Below, one piece after another: positions 53,748 through 64,000 of a DNA stretch of 64,000 bases. How positions within the stretch are numbered: position 1 is the first letter of the stretch; every line of letters begins with the position of its first letter. Made by a program: the position numbers and the translations under genes. Source of the stretch: Flavobacterium sp. KS-LB2 (lineage in GTDB: Bacteria > Bacteroidota > Bacteroidia > Flavobacteriales > Flavobacteriaceae); assembly GCF_036895565.1 (NCBI RefSeq), contig NZ_CP145904.1, positions 372,001 through 436,000 of the forward strand, read 5' to 3'. Below the pieces are notes generated by a model that was given only the letters and a program-made list of their open reading frames with translations, was not told where the DNA came from and searched no databases.

Positions 53748-56036
53748 ATGGAAAAGAATAGCAAAAGAAGAGAAGCATTATTATATCACGCAAAGCCAAC
53801 TCCTGGTAAAATTCAAGTAGTTCCCACTAAGAAATATGCAACACAAAGAGATTTGTCTTTGGCGTATTCTCCTGGTGTAGCTGAGCCGTGTTTAGAAATT
53901 GCAAAAGATGTAAACAACGTTTATAAATATACCGCAAAAGGAAATTTAGTTGCAGTAATCACTAATGGAACTGCAGTTTTAGGATTGGGTGATATTGGTC
54001 CTGAAGCATCAAAACCAGTGATGGAAGGGAAAGGATTGTTGTTTAAAATTTTTGCTGATATTGATGTATTTGACATCGAAATTGGAACTAAAGATATTGA
54101 AGAATTCATCCAGACGGTTAAAAATATAGCACCAACTTTTGGTGGAATAAACTTGGAGGATATTAAAGCTCCGGAATCTTTTGAAATTGAAAGAAGATTA
54201 GTTGAAGAGTTGAATATTCCAGTAATGCACGATGATCAGCATGGAACAGCCATTATCTCCTCTGCAGCATTGTTGAATGCTTTAGAATTAGCAAATAAAA
54301 ATGCAGAAGATGTGAAAATGGTCGTTTCAGGAGCAGGTTCTGCTGCTTTGGCTTGCGCTGATTTGTATGTTTTATTAGGTGTGAAAGTGGAGAATATTTT
54401 AATGTTTAACAGCAAAGGAGTTTTGACAAAAGACAATCCTTCTTTGTCTCCTTTACAACAAAAATATGCCACAAATAGTAAGCCTATGAGTCTTGAAGAA
54501 GCATTAGTTGGTGCCGATATCTTTTTGGGTCTTTCTACAGGAGGAATTATGTCTCCACAAATGTTACTAGGGATGGCGGATAATCCTATAGTTTTTGCGA
54601 TGGCAAATCCAGACCCAGAAATAGATTATAACCTAGCGATTGCTACCCGTAAAGATGTTATTATGGCTACAGGGCGTTCTGATTTTCCTAATCAGGTAAA
54701 CAACGTGCTTGGATTTCCATATATTTTTAGAGGGGCATTAGATGTTCGTGCTACCAAAATTAACGAAGCCATGAAAATGGCAGCTGTAAAAGCACTTGCT
54801 CTATTGACTAAAGAATCAGTACCTGAACAAGTAAATATTGCCTACGGAGCTACAAAATTAAATTTTGGAAGAGAGTATATTATTCCAAAACCATTTGATC
54901 CAAGATTGATAACAATAGTTGCACCTGCTGTTGCAAAAGCAGCTATGGATTCTGGAGTAGCATTGAATCCTATTACAGATTGGAAAAAATACGAAGAAGA
55001 ATTAATGGATCGTTTAGGGAACGATAATAAAATGGTTCGGTTGATTACAAACAGAGCCAAGATGGACCCTAAACGAATTGTTTTTGCTGAAGCAGATCAT
55101 TTAGATGTGCTTAAAGCTGCTCAAATTGTATGGGAAGAAGGTATCGGTTTTCCAATATTATTAGGAAATAAAGAAATTATTTTAGAGTTGAAAGAAGAAA
55201 TAGGTTTTGATGCCGATGTTCAAATTATAGATCCTAAAATTAAAGAAGAGGAAGAGCGAAGAAATAAATTTGCTAACACGTATTGGTCTTCTAGACAAAG
55301 AAGAGGTATTTCCTTTTTGGACGCACAAAAATTAATGCGCGAAAGAAACTATTTTGCAGCAATGATGGTTAATGAAGGTGAAGCTGATGCATTAGTAACA
55401 GGGCATTCAAGAAGTTATCCATCTGTTGTGAAACCGATGTTGCAGCTTATTGAAAAAGCAAATGGAGCTTCAATTGTTGCTACCACAAATATGATGATGA
55501 CGGCTCGTGGGCCAATGTTTTTATCGGATACCGCAATAAACATTAATCCATCTGCAGATGATTTAGCTAAAATTGCTATTATGACTGCAAAAACAGCGAG
55601 AATGTTTGGTGTTGAGCCAGTAATTGCAATGATATCGTTTTCTAATTTTGGATCATCCACCAATGAAAGTGCTGCTAAGGTTAGAGAGGCAGTAGCTTAT
55701 TTGCATAAAAATCATCCGGATATGATTATTGATGGTGAACTTCAAGCTGATTTTGCATTGAATCCGGAATTGTTAAAAGAAAAATTTCCTTTCTCTAAAT
55801 TAGCAGGAAAGAAAGTAAATACCTTGGTTTTTCCTAATCTGGAATCGGCAAATATTACCTATAAATTATTAAAAGAATTGAATAAGGTAGACTCAATAGG
55901 TCCTATTATGTTAGGAATGAGGAAACCAGTTCACATATTTCAATTAGGGGCAAGTGTAGAGGAAATGGTTAACATGGCGGCAATTGCAGTGATTGATGCT
56001 CAAGAGAAAGGAAAGAAAAAAGCAAACTTAATTTAG
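53748..56036 (+). CDS. maeB: NADP-dependent malic enzyme with phosphotransacetylase-like domain
   Basis: Malic enzyme decarboxylates malate to pyruvate and makes NADPH for biosynthesis. The 762-residue protein has the malic N-terminal domain (SLAYSPGVAEPCLEI, then TNGTAVLGLGDIGPEA), the metal site region MHDDQHGTAIISSAALLNAL, the Rossmann motif VVSGAGSAALACADL (near 190) and, from about residue 430, a phosphate acetyl/butyryltransferase-like C-terminal domain that in MaeB is regulatory and binds acetyl-CoA. Length and layout match MaeB. It has its own promoter and precedes ruvA and sprA, a gene order I recognise from other Flavobacteria. Confidence 0.96.
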   Translation: MEKNSKRREALLYHAKPTPGKIQVVPTKKYATQRDLSLAYSPGVAEPCLEIAKDVNNVYKYTAKGNLVAVITNGTAVLGLGDIGPEASKPVMEGKGLLFKIFADIDVFDIEIGTKDIEEFIQTVKNIAPTFGGINLEDIKAPESFEIERRLVEELNIPVMHDDQHGTAIISSAALLNALELANKNAEDVKMVVSGAGSAALACADLYVLLGVKVENILMFNSKGVLTKDNPSLSPLQQKYATNSKPMSLEEALVGADIFLGLSTGGIMSPQMLLGMADNPIVFAMANPDPEIDYNLAIATRKDVIMATGRSDFPNQVNNVLGFPYIFRGALDVRATKINEAMKMAAVKALALLTKESVPEQVNIAYGATKLNFGREYIIPKPFDPRLITIVAPAVAKAAMDSGVALNPITDWKKYEEELMDRLGNDNKMVRLITNRAKMDPKRIVFAEADHLDVLKAAQIVWEEGIGFPILLGNKEIILELKEEIGFDADVQIIDPKIKEEEERRNKFANTYWSSRQRRGISFLDAQKLMRERNYFAAMMVNEGEADALVTGHSRSYPSVVKPMLQLIEKANGASIVATTNMMMTARGPMFLSDTAININPSADDLAKIAIMTAKTARMFGVEPVIAMISFSNFGSSTNESAAKVREAVAYLHKNHPDMIIDGELQADFALNPELLKEKFPFSKLAGKKVNTLVFPNLESANITYKLLKELNKVDSIGPIMLGMRKPVHIFQLGASVEEMVNMAAIAVIDAQEKGKKKANLI

Positions 56037-56104
56037 TTTAATAATCAATAAATTATAAGCGAAGTTAAATTGATGAATATGATAAAATTATGTGCTAATT
56101 TTAT

Positions 56105-56112
56105 TATATTTG
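56105..56112 (+). promoter_or_regulatory. -7 element upstream of ruvA
   Basis: TATATTTG, an exact TAnnTTTG, 19 bp before the ruvA ATG; no good TTTG box at the expected distance. It could start a ruvA-sprA transcript. Confidence 0.5.
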
Positions 56113-56131
56113 GTGCTATATATAAGAATTA

Positions 56132-56713
56132 ATGATAGCACATTTACAAGGAAAATTAGTAGAGAAATCACCCACGCAAATAATTATTGATTGTGGAGGA
56201 GTTGGTTATCATGTAAATATTTCTTTACATACTTATTCTTTGCTCCCAAATACGGATTTTATAAAAGTATATACGCATCTTCAAATTAAAGAGGATGCGC
56301 ATACTCTTTTTGGCTTTGTAGAAAAGTCAGAAAGAGAGATTTTCAAAATGTTATTATCAGTTTCTGGAATAGGAGCAAGTATAGCTAGAACAATGCTTTC
56401 TTCATTAGATCCAAAACAAATTACGAATGCAATTGCATCTGGTGATGTGCAAACTATTCAATCTATAAAAGGAATAGGGAGTAAGACGGCACAAAGAGTA
56501 ATACTAGATTTGAAAGATAAAGTATTAAAATTGTATGATTTAGATGAAGTTTCTATGTCGCAAAGCAATACAAATCGAGATGAGGCGTTATCAGCTTTGG
56601 AAGTTCTGGGGTTTTTACGAAAATCTTCAGAAAGAGTGGTAGAAAAGATTGTAAAAGAAGACCCAGAGGCTTCTGTGGAATCAATCATCAAGAAAGCTTT
56701 AAAAAACCTATAG
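56132..56713 (+). CDS. ruvA: Holliday junction binding protein RuvA
   Basis: RuvA binds four-way junctions and loads the RuvB motor. The 193-residue protein has the N-terminal OB fold (MIAHLQGKLVEKSPTQIIID, GVGYHVNIS), the two helix-hairpin-helix motifs (LLSVSGIGASIARTML and IQSIKGIGSKTAQRVILDL) and the C-terminal three-helix domain that touches RuvB (ALSALEVLGFLRKSSERVV). It is 24 bp ahead of sprA, with no terminator, so the two are probably co-transcribed. Confidence 0.97.
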   Translation: MIAHLQGKLVEKSPTQIIIDCGGVGYHVNISLHTYSLLPNTDFIKVYTHLQIKEDAHTLFGFVEKSEREIFKMLLSVSGIGASIARTMLSSLDPKQITNAIASGDVQTIQSIKGIGSKTAQRVILDLKDKVLKLYDLDEVSMSQSNTNRDEALSALEVLGFLRKSSERVVEKIVKEDPEASVESIIKKALKNL

Positions 56714-56737
56714 AGGTATTCAAGTAACACGAGTTGT

Positions 56738-59700
56738 ATGCATAAAATTTACCTTTTTTTGCTTGTATTATTCTGTGGTTTTGCATCGCAAGCCCAAGTA
56801 AATCAAGCAGCTCAGGATACCGTTAAAACTGGATTTTCTATTGGAAAGGTTCAGTTGAAAAATCCAAAGAGTATTCTCTCTGCCTATACCTATGACCCAG
56901 TAACAGATAGGTATATTTACACAAATTCTGTTGATGGGTTCTCCATTAATTATCCTATTATATTGACGCCAAAAGAATATGAAAAATTGGTTTTGAAAGA
57001 ATCAATGCGCGATTATTTCAAAAAAAAGGTGGATGCTATTGAAGGTAAAAAAGAAGGTAGTGAAGATGCTAAAAAAGATTTATTACCACGATATTATGTG
57101 AAATCAGGCCTTTTTGAATCTATTTTTGGAAGCAATACCATTGATGTAAAACCAACGGGATCTATAGAAATGGATTTAGGAATGCGGTATACAAAACAAG
57201 ATAATCCCTCTTTTTCACCTAGAAACAGATCTAATCTTTCTTTTGATTTTGATCAAAGAATAAGTATGAGTTTGATGGGTAAAGTAGGAACCCGACTTAG
57301 TGTAAACGCTAATTACGATACTCAATCAACATTTGCTTTTCAAAACCTAATGAAGTTGGAATATGCGCCTTCAGAAGATGATATTATTCAAAAAATTGAA
57401 GTAGGAAATGTAAGTATGCCTCTAAATAGTTCTTTGATACGTGGCGCACAAAGTTTATTTGGTGTAAAAACACAATTGCAATTTGGAAAAACAACTATTA
57501 CTGGAGTTTTTTCGGAACAAAAATCACAAACCAAAAGTTTAATAGCGCAAGGCGGTGGAACAATTCAAGACTTTGACATGTTTGCACTGGATTATGATAA
57601 TGATAGACACTTTTTCTTGTCCCAATATTTTAGAAATAGATATGATAAATCATTAATAAATTATCCTTTTATTGACAGTAGAGTTCAAATTACCCGACTA
57701 GAAATTTGGGTAACTAACAAACAAAATAGGGTTGTAGCTACAAATAACAATCTTCGAAATATTATTGCGCTTCAGGATTTAGGGGAAGGGCAATTAAATG
57801 GTTTGGCAGATAATGAAGTAGTTGTCTTGGATCCTATTCCTGCAAGTCCTCCATTTTTTACAGCAGGACCTGATACTCCAACAGATAATAAAAATAATGC
57901 CTATAATCCGGAATTAATACAAGCGGGTGGTGGTTTGTTGAACCCTAATATTCGTGAAATTGTAACATCAAACTCCGGTTTTAATGTTACAGTAAGCGAA
58001 GGACAAGATTATTCTAAATTAGAGAATGCTAGAAAACTGAATCCAAATGAATATACTTACAGTCCTCAATTAGGATATATTTCATTGCAACAAAGATTAG
58101 CTAATGATGAGGTTTTGGCGGTTGCTTATCAATACACAATTGGAGATCAAGTGTATCAAGTGGGTGAGTTTGGTAACGATGGCGTTGATGCAACAGTTGT
58201 TACGGGAAACAATCCTTCCAATCAAGCTATTATTTCTCAAAGTTTGATTTTGAAAATGCTGAAAAGCAATTTAACTAATGTTAAAAATCCAGTATGGAAC
58301 TTGATGATGAAAAACATCTATCAGATTCCTGGTGCTTATCAGGTAAAACAAGAGGATTTTAGATTCAATATTCTTTATACAGATCCATCTCCTTTAAATT
58401 ATATTACAGAAGTTGCTGGAAGTCCTTTTCCATCAAATCCATTACCTCAAAATGAAGTTGCCGAAACGCCTTTATTAAAAGTATTTAACTTGGATAAATT
58501 AAATTACAATAATGATCCTCAGGCTGGAGGGGATGGTTTTTTTGATTTTATGCCAGGTTTAACCATGGACGCGCAATACGGAAGAATTATTTTTACTACC
58601 AAAGAACCATTTGGTGAACTGTTGTTCTCTAAATTGTCAACTGGAGGAGAAAATTACAACAATACGAGCTCGTATAATGAAAACCAGAAAAAATATGTGT
58701 TTCGCAGTATGTACCGAAACACACAATCTGGAGCTTTACAAGACAGCGATAAAAATAAATTTTTATTAAGAGGAAAATATAAATCATCAGGTGGGGAAGG
58801 AATTCCTCTTAATGCATTAAACGTGCCACAAGGTTCTGTTGTGGTTACCGCTGCAGGTAGAGTCTTAGTAGAAGGAATTGATTATAGTGTGAACTATCAA
58901 TTGGGAAGAGTTCAAATTTTAGATCCGTCGCTTCAGGCTTCGAATACGCCTATTGAAGTTGCACTGGAAAATAATTCGGTTTTTGGTTTGCAAACCAGAA
59001 GGTTTATGGGTGTAAATGTGGAACATAAAATTTCCGATAATTTCTTGATTGGGGCAACTTTCCTTAAAATGACGGAGCGACCATTTACTCAAAAATCTAG
59101 CTTTGGTCAAGAATCAGTTAACAATACTATTTTTGGATTCAATACAAATTTTTCAACCGAGGTTCCTTTCTTGACTCGATTAGTGAATAAATTACCAAAC
59201 GTAGATACAGATGTTCCCTCTAATCTTTCTGTGAGAGGTGAAATTGCTTTTTTGAAACCAGATACTCCAAAAGCAGATCAATTTCAAGGCGAATCTACCA
59301 TTTATGTAGATGATTTTGAAGGGTCTCAATCCACTATTGATATGCGTTCTCCGTATGCATGGAGTTTGGCATCAACGCCGGAAAGAAACGCAACAAGCAC
59401 CTATGATTTTAATGCGAGTGCGAATGATTTAAGCTATGGGTTTAAAAGAGCTAAGTTAGCTTGGTACACGATTGATCCCGTTTTTTATACTCAAAAGCCA
59501 GCAGGAATTTCAAATCAAGATTTATCATTCAATAATACTAGAAGAATATTTAGTGAGGAATTGTATCCTTTGACGGATATTGCGCAAGGGCAATCTCAAG
59601 TGATTAATACATTAGATTTGAGTTATTATCCTTCTGATAGAGGTCCTTATAATAACAGTTTGAATTCGGCAGCGAATCCAAGAGATAATTTTGGAGGTAT

Positions 59701-62700
59701 TATGCGTTCTTTAAATTCTACAAATTTCGAACAGGGAAATGTTGAATACATTCAGTTTTGGGTATTAGATCCGTATGTAGGAAATGGTCAAGCACCGCAA
59801 TCAAATACAGGTAAAATTTACTTCAATTTAGGGGAGATATCTGAGGATGTTTTGAAAGATGGAAGAAAGCAATATGAGAATGGACTTGGACCAGACCAGA
59901 TTTTGGTAAACCCGCAACCGTTATGGGGAGATGTTCCGGCCTCTCAATCTCTAATTTATGCTTTTGACACTAATGTAGCAAATAGAACGAATCAAGATAT
60001 TGGTTTGGATGGTTTGGCTAATGCCAATGAAGGCGCGGTGTATACTAATTTTGCCTCAGAGTTAGATCCAGCGGCAGATGATTATACCTTTTATTTGAAT
60101 GCTTCTGGAGGGATTTTGGACCGCTATAAAATGTATAATGGTACTGATGGAAACTCGGCAGTTGATATTACTGATCCCAATAGAGGATCTACAACTGCTC
60201 CTGATGTTGAGGATATCAACAGAGATAATACCATGAACACAATTAATGCTTATTACGAATATAGTATTGATGTTCAACCCAACATGAATGTTGGACAGAA
60301 TTATATTACTGATATAAGAAATACCCAAGTGACTTTGCCGGATGGCTCTACTACAGAAGCGAGATGGCTGCAGTTTAAAATACCGGTTTCTCAACCTGAA
60401 AATACGATAGGAAATATTTCTGATTTTAGATCTATACGTTTTATGAGAATGTTTATGACTGGGTTTAGTGAACAAGTAACGGTTCGTTTTGGGGCACTGG
60501 ATTTAGTAAGGGGAGAATGGAGACGATATACAAACACGCTTGATTTTAACGATACTAATATTGCTGATGATGATACCAACCTAGATGTTTTGGCGGTCAA
60601 TGTTCAGGAAAATAATGAGAGATGTCCAATAAATTATATTGTTCCTCCAGGTGTACAACGAGAGCAGTTATACAATAATAATACGGTTATCAATCAAAAT
60701 GAGCAATCGTTAGCATTGCGAGTATCCGGTGGTGGATTAGAACCAGAAGATTCAAGAGCAGTTTTTAAAAACGTAAGTATTGATATGCGTCAATTCAAAA
60801 AACTGAAAATGTTTTTGCACGCAGAATCATTACCAAATGAAGTAGTGCTTCAAGACAATCAAATGGTTGGATTTATCCGTTTTGGGAATGATTTTACCCA
60901 AAATTTCTATCAAATTGAAATTCCTTTAAAAGTAACAAGTCCTTCTTCTGCTTCAAATTCTGATTGTTCTCCTTTGAGCGCTGAGGAAGTTTGGCCCGAG
61001 GAAAATGAGATTGATTTGTCATTGGCTTTATTGACAAAATTGAAGATTCTCGCTATGAGTATTAATCCAAGTACATTACCATTAGATGGGATTTATTATC
61101 CAGATAACGACCCTGCAAACTCTGATGGTGATGGAAGCGATAAATTGCGATTGGGTATAAAAGGGAATCCTAATTTTGGATTAGTTCGTACGCTGATGGT
61201 GGGTTTAAAAAACAATGAATCCCGAAATGATATCAAAGGGGAAGTTTGGTTTAATGAACTTCGCTTAGCGGATATGGATAATCAAGGCGGAATGGCCGCT
61301 GTATTGAATGTAGATACTAATTTAGCTGATTTTGCTACAGTTTCAGCTTCAGGTAAAAAGAGCACTATTGGTTTTGGAACTTTAGAACAAGGTCCAAACG
61401 AAAGAAATCGTGAGGATACACAACAATATAATATTGTGACCAATGTAAATCTGGGTAAATTATTGCCTCCAAAATGGCAAATTAATCTGCCCTTCAATTA
61501 TGCTATTGGTGAAGAGACTATAACTCCGGAATACGATCCTTTTAATCAAGACATCAAACTAAAACAATTACTTAATAATACGGCTGATCAAAACGAAAAA
61601 GATAACATCGAAAAAAGAGCCATTGATTATACAAAACGTAAAAGTATCAACTTTATTGGGGTTAGAAAAGATAGAAGTCCAGAGCAAAAACAACATGTTT
61701 ACGATCCGGAGAATTTTACTTTTTCACAGTCTTTTAATGAAGTTGAAAGACATGATTTTGAAATTGAAGATTACGTAGATCAGCAGGTAAATACATCTGT
61801 GGATTATGCTTATACTTTTAAACCAAAATCAGTAGAGCCTTTCAAGAAAACAAAATTCATGAAAAAGAGTAATTATTGGAAGCTTTTAAGCGATTTCAAT
61901 TTTAATTATTTACCTTCTAATGTCTCGTTTAATACCAATATTATCAGGCAGTACAACCGTCAGCAATTTAGACAAGTAGATGTAGAAGGAATTGGATTAG
62001 ACCCTTTGTATCGAAGAAATTTTGCATTCAATTACCAATATGGATTTAATTTTAATTTGACAAAATCTTTGAAATTAAACTACACGGCATCTTCGAGTAA
62101 TATTGTGAAAAATTATTTGAACGAAGATAATGAACCTATTGAAACGTTTACTATTTGGGATAGTTATTGGGATATGGGAGATCCAAATCAACACATGCAG
62201 CAGTTGGTTGTGAATTATGAAATTCCAATCAATAAAATCCCATTATTTAGCTTTGTCAAAGCTAATTATTCATATACTGGCGATTATAGCTGGCAACGTA
62301 CTTCTAACGCATTATCTCAAATAGAAATTGAAGGAAACAGTTATAATTTAGGGAACACTGTTCAAAATGCAAGCTCTAATAATTTGAATGCAACGTTAAA
62401 TATGGACATGTTGTATAAATATTTAGGACTGACAAAAAACGCAAATAAAGCAGTCCCAAAGCCTAAAACAACTGCCCCGAAACCTGGCGAAAAAATAGTA
62501 AATACAAATCCGAATCAAGTACAAAAAAACAATGAATTTGTAGATGGTTTTATAGGTGTTTTGACCAGTATTAAAAACATTCAAATGAATTACACCTATA
62601 ACAGTGGGACAGTTTTACCAGGTTATACACCTAGTGTAGGATTTCTTGGATCGTCAAGACCATCGTTAGGATTTATTTTTGGAAGTCAAGCCGATGTGCG

Positions 62701-63886
62701 ATATGAAGCAGCCAAAAATGGTTGGTTAACAAACTATCCTGATTTTAATCAAAATTTTTCTCAAGTAACCAATAAATTATTCAAAGCTACAGCAAATGTA
62801 GATTTGTTACCAGATTTGAAAATTGACTTGACATTAGACCGTGCTTACTCTGAAAACTCTTCAGAACAGTATGATATAATTGACGGTGTTTATAATCCAA
62901 GATCGCCTTATGATACTGGTATTTTTTCAATTTCTACGGTGTTAATAAGAACTTCGTTTTTGGCTAGTGATGAAAATTCATCGGTTGCATTTGATGATTT
63001 TAGAACGAACCGACTTACGGTTGCGAATCGATTGGCTACGCAAAGAGGAATTGATATTAATAATCCAGTTAATTTAGATCCTGATGGATTTCCAATAGGG
63101 TTTGGAAAAAACAATCAAGCCGTATTATTACCTGCGTTTTTAGCAGCATACTCCGGTGGGAATGCTTCAGATGTTTCTCTTGGAATTTTTAGAAGTTTCC
63201 CAATCCCAAACTGGTCCATTAAATATAACGGTTTGATGCGTTATGGACTTTTTAAAAAGAATTTCAAACGTTTCTCTTTGCAACATAATTACAGGGCTTC
63301 CTATACTATAAATGCGTTTAGATCAAATTTTGAATACGACAAAGATCCAAGTGGAGTAGACGCTAGTGGTAATTTTTTTAATAGAACCATAATGTCAAAT
63401 ATTAACTTGGTAGAACAGTTTAATCCTTTGCTACGAATGGATTTTGAATTGAAAAGTTCATTAAAAGTCCTAGCTGAAATCAAAAAAGACAGAGCGCTAT
63501 CAATGAGTTTTGATAATAATTTATTGACAGAAGTGAAAGGGATTGAATATGTTGTAGGATTGGGGTATCGTTTTAAAGATGTAATTTTCTCTTCTAGATT
63601 GGCTGATAATCCAACAGGGATAATAAAAAGTGATATCAATTTGAAAGCGGATGTAACCTATAGAAACAATCAGACGATTGTTAGATATTTAGATTACGAC
63701 AACAATCAATTAGCGGGTGGACAAAATATATGGTCTTTGACTATCAAAGCAGATTATGCATTTAGTAAGAATCTAACGGCTATTTTCTATTATGATCACT
63801 CTTTTTCGAAAGCTGTAATTTCTACTTCTTTTCCATTGACAAATGTTCGCTCTGGAATCACACTTCGTTATAATTTTGGGAATTAA
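56738..63886 (+). CDS. sprA: SprA, type 9 secretion outer-membrane translocon / gliding motility protein
   Basis: SprA forms the very large outer-membrane barrel through which type 9 secretion substrates pass, and is needed for gliding and surface adhesin export in Flavobacterium. The 2382-residue protein has a signal peptide (MHKIYLFLLVLFCGFASQAQ) and family features from the start: DPVTDRYIYTNSVDGFSINYPIILTPKEY, FGSNTIDVKPTGSIEMDLGMRY, and VDDFEGSQSTIDMRSPYAW near residue 860. The C-terminus (SGITLRYNFGN) ends in a typical outer-membrane strand. Length agrees with the known F. johnsoniae protein of about 2400 residues. It follows ruvA closely and precedes a probable gcvH. Confidence 0.98.
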   Translation: MHKIYLFLLVLFCGFASQAQVNQAAQDTVKTGFSIGKVQLKNPKSILSAYTYDPVTDRYIYTNSVDGFSINYPIILTPKEYEKLVLKESMRDYFKKKVDAIEGKKEGSEDAKKDLLPRYYVKSGLFESIFGSNTIDVKPTGSIEMDLGMRYTKQDNPSFSPRNRSNLSFDFDQRISMSLMGKVGTRLSVNANYDTQSTFAFQNLMKLEYAPSEDDIIQKIEVGNVSMPLNSSLIRGAQSLFGVKTQLQFGKTTITGVFSEQKSQTKSLIAQGGGTIQDFDMFALDYDNDRHFFLSQYFRNRYDKSLINYPFIDSRVQITRLEIWVTNKQNRVVATNNNLRNIIALQDLGEGQLNGLADNEVVVLDPIPASPPFFTAGPDTPTDNKNNAYNPELIQAGGGLLNPNIREIVTSNSGFNVTVSEGQDYSKLENARKLNPNEYTYSPQLGYISLQQRLANDEVLAVAYQYTIGDQVYQVGEFGNDGVDATVVTGNNPSNQAIISQSLILKMLKSNLTNVKNPVWNLMMKNIYQIPGAYQVKQEDFRFNILYTDPSPLNYITEVAGSPFPSNPLPQNEVAETPLLKVFNLDKLNYNNDPQAGGDGFFDFMPGLTMDAQYGRIIFTTKEPFGELLFSKLSTGGENYNNTSSYNENQKKYVFRSMYRNTQSGALQDSDKNKFLLRGKYKSSGGEGIPLNALNVPQGSVVVTAAGRVLVEGIDYSVNYQLGRVQILDPSLQASNTPIEVALENNSVFGLQTRRFMGVNVEHKISDNFLIGATFLKMTERPFTQKSSFGQESVNNTIFGFNTNFSTEVPFLTRLVNKLPNVDTDVPSNLSVRGEIAFLKPDTPKADQFQGESTIYVDDFEGSQSTIDMRSPYAWSLASTPERNATSTYDFNASANDLSYGFKRAKLAWYTIDPVFYTQKPAGISNQDLSFNNTRRIFSEELYPLTDIAQGQSQVINTLDLSYYPSDRGPYNNSLNSAANPRDNFGGIMRSLNSTNFEQGNVEYIQFWVLDPYVGNGQAPQSNTGKIYFNLGEISEDVLKDGRKQYENGLGPDQILVNPQPLWGDVPASQSLIYAFDTNVANRTNQDIGLDGLANANEGAVYTNFASELDPAADDYTFYLNASGGILDRYKMYNGTDGNSAVDITDPNRGSTTAPDVEDINRDNTMNTINAYYEYSIDVQPNMNVGQNYITDIRNTQVTLPDGSTTEARWLQFKIPVSQPENTIGNISDFRSIRFMRMFMTGFSEQVTVRFGALDLVRGEWRRYTNTLDFNDTNIADDDTNLDVLAVNVQENNERCPINYIVPPGVQREQLYNNNTVINQNEQSLALRVSGGGLEPEDSRAVFKNVSIDMRQFKKLKMFLHAESLPNEVVLQDNQMVGFIRFGNDFTQNFYQIEIPLKVTSPSSASNSDCSPLSAEEVWPEENEIDLSLALLTKLKILAMSINPSTLPLDGIYYPDNDPANSDGDGSDKLRLGIKGNPNFGLVRTLMVGLKNNESRNDIKGEVWFNELRLADMDNQGGMAAVLNVDTNLADFATVSASGKKSTIGFGTLEQGPNERNREDTQQYNIVTNVNLGKLLPPKWQINLPFNYAIGEETITPEYDPFNQDIKLKQLLNNTADQNEKDNIEKRAIDYTKRKSINFIGVRKDRSPEQKQHVYDPENFTFSQSFNEVERHDFEIEDYVDQQVNTSVDYAYTFKPKSVEPFKKTKFMKKSNYWKLLSDFNFNYLPSNVSFNTNIIRQYNRQQFRQVDVEGIGLDPLYRRNFAFNYQYGFNFNLTKSLKLNYTASSSNIVKNYLNEDNEPIETFTIWDSYWDMGDPNQHMQQLVVNYEIPINKIPLFSFVKANYSYTGDYSWQRTSNALSQIEIEGNSYNLGNTVQNASSNNLNATLNMDMLYKYLGLTKNANKAVPKPKTTAPKPGEKIVNTNPNQVQKNNEFVDGFIGVLTSIKNIQMNYTYNSGTVLPGYTPSVGFLGSSRPSLGFIFGSQADVRYEAAKNGWLTNYPDFNQNFSQVTNKLFKATANVDLLPDLKIDLTLDRAYSENSSEQYDIIDGVYNPRSPYDTGIFSISTVLIRTSFLASDENSSVAFDDFRTNRLTVANRLATQRGIDINNPVNLDPDGFPIGFGKNNQAVLLPAFLAAYSGGNASDVSLGIFRSFPIPNWSIKYNGLMRYGLFKKNFKRFSLQHNYRASYTINAFRSNFEYDKDPSGVDASGNFFNRTIMSNINLVEQFNPLLRMDFELKSSLKVLAEIKKDRALSMSFDNNLLTEVKGIEYVVGLGYRFKDVIFSSRLADNPTGIIKSDINLKADVTYRNNQTIVRYLDYDNNQLAGGQNIWSLTIKADYAFSKNLTAIFYYDHSFSKAVISTSFPLTNVRSGITLRYNFGN

Positions 63887-63923
63887 TTTTTCTAAAAGGC
63901 AACAATTTTGAATAGAAGATTAT

Positions 63924-63931
63924 TACATTTG
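63924..63931 (+). promoter_or_regulatory. -7 element upstream of probable gcvH
   Basis: TACATTTG is an exact TAnnTTTG, 48 bp before the next ATG. A TTTG at 63907-63910 is only 13 bp upstream, too close to be a good partner. Confidence 0.5.
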
Positions 63932-63979
63932 TGGCATAAAATTTAAATTATCAATAAATAATTATCAATTACAATTAAT

Positions 63980-64000
63980 ATGAACATACCAGTAAATTTA
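63980..64000 (+). CDS. gcvH: Probable glycine cleavage system H protein (first seven codons; runs off window)
   Basis: Only MNIPVNL is visible. Flavobacterial GcvH proteins begin MNIPANL and the gene commonly follows sprA, so both sequence and position fit. Seven residues cannot prove it. Confidence 0.55.

Noticed and set aside
1..64000. CRISPR arrays, insertion sequences, integrases, prophage genes, rRNA
   Set aside because: Looked for regularly spaced repeats, transposase or integrase motifs and rRNA sequence; none was seen. The sugar region also shows no flanking att-like direct repeats that I could find by eye.

Overview
This window is AT-rich chromosomal DNA from a Bacteroidota bacterium, very probably a Flavobacterium or a close relative in the Flavobacteriaceae. 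The evidence is a full-length SprA (type 9 secretion translocon and gliding protein), a SusC/SusD pair, the alternative complex III (ACIII) operon joined to an aa3-type oxidase, many lipoproteins with the pattern C-K-K-E after the lipobox, and promoters of the Bacteroidota type (TTTG, about 19 bp, TAnnTTTG).

Layout. 1-2412: the 5' end of a DUF2723 membrane protein (minus), tRNA-Gln(UUG) with a textbook promoter and terminator, and a two-domain universal stress protein (minus). 2518-7377: rimP-nusA-infB behind a leader that contains a terminator-like hairpin. 7407-9181: an unknown secreted protein and a SPOR-domain protein facing each other across a 16-bp bidirectional terminator. 9257-20850: one long respiratory operon, actABCDEF-coxB-coxA, encoding quinol:cytochrome c oxidoreductase ACIII and an aa3 cytochrome oxidase, with a consensus promoter and a terminator. 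20955-23027: ruvB and queG, separated by a hairpin-containing intergenic element that appears to supply the only conventional queG start codon.

23041-53088 is a 30-kb accessory sugar-utilisation region. On the minus strand are a GH32 fructan/sucrose hydrolase lipoprotein, a sugar-porter MFS protein, a fructokinase and two nearly identical LacI-type regulators. On the plus strand are a periplasmic GH65 enzyme, SusC/SusD, two giant tandem FG-GAP/UnbV lipoproteins, a vanadium-haloperoxidase-like lipoprotein, a membrane-anchored GyrI-like protein, a sucrose-type (SLC45/GPH) symporter, a second PfkB kinase, a GH13_18 sucrose-phosphorylase-like enzyme, another MFS transporter and a GH37 trehalase of the fungal neutral type with an EF-hand-like loop. 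Three promoter regions carry paired copies of the palindrome CGAAAACGTTTTCG, spaced 20-21 bp, which ties the cluster into one LacI-controlled regulon. The enzymes point to non-reducing glucosides such as sucrose, trehalose and related compatible solutes, with a hydrolytic periplasmic route and a phosphorolytic cytoplasmic route side by side. The SusCD, double UnbV, haloperoxidase-like and GyrI-like block has no obvious place in classical sugar catabolism and is the best candidate here for an undescribed function.

53162-64000 returns to core genes: a CBS-domain protein, malic enzyme maeB, ruvA, sprA and the first codons of what is probably gcvH. I saw no insertion sequence, prophage, CRISPR array or rRNA.
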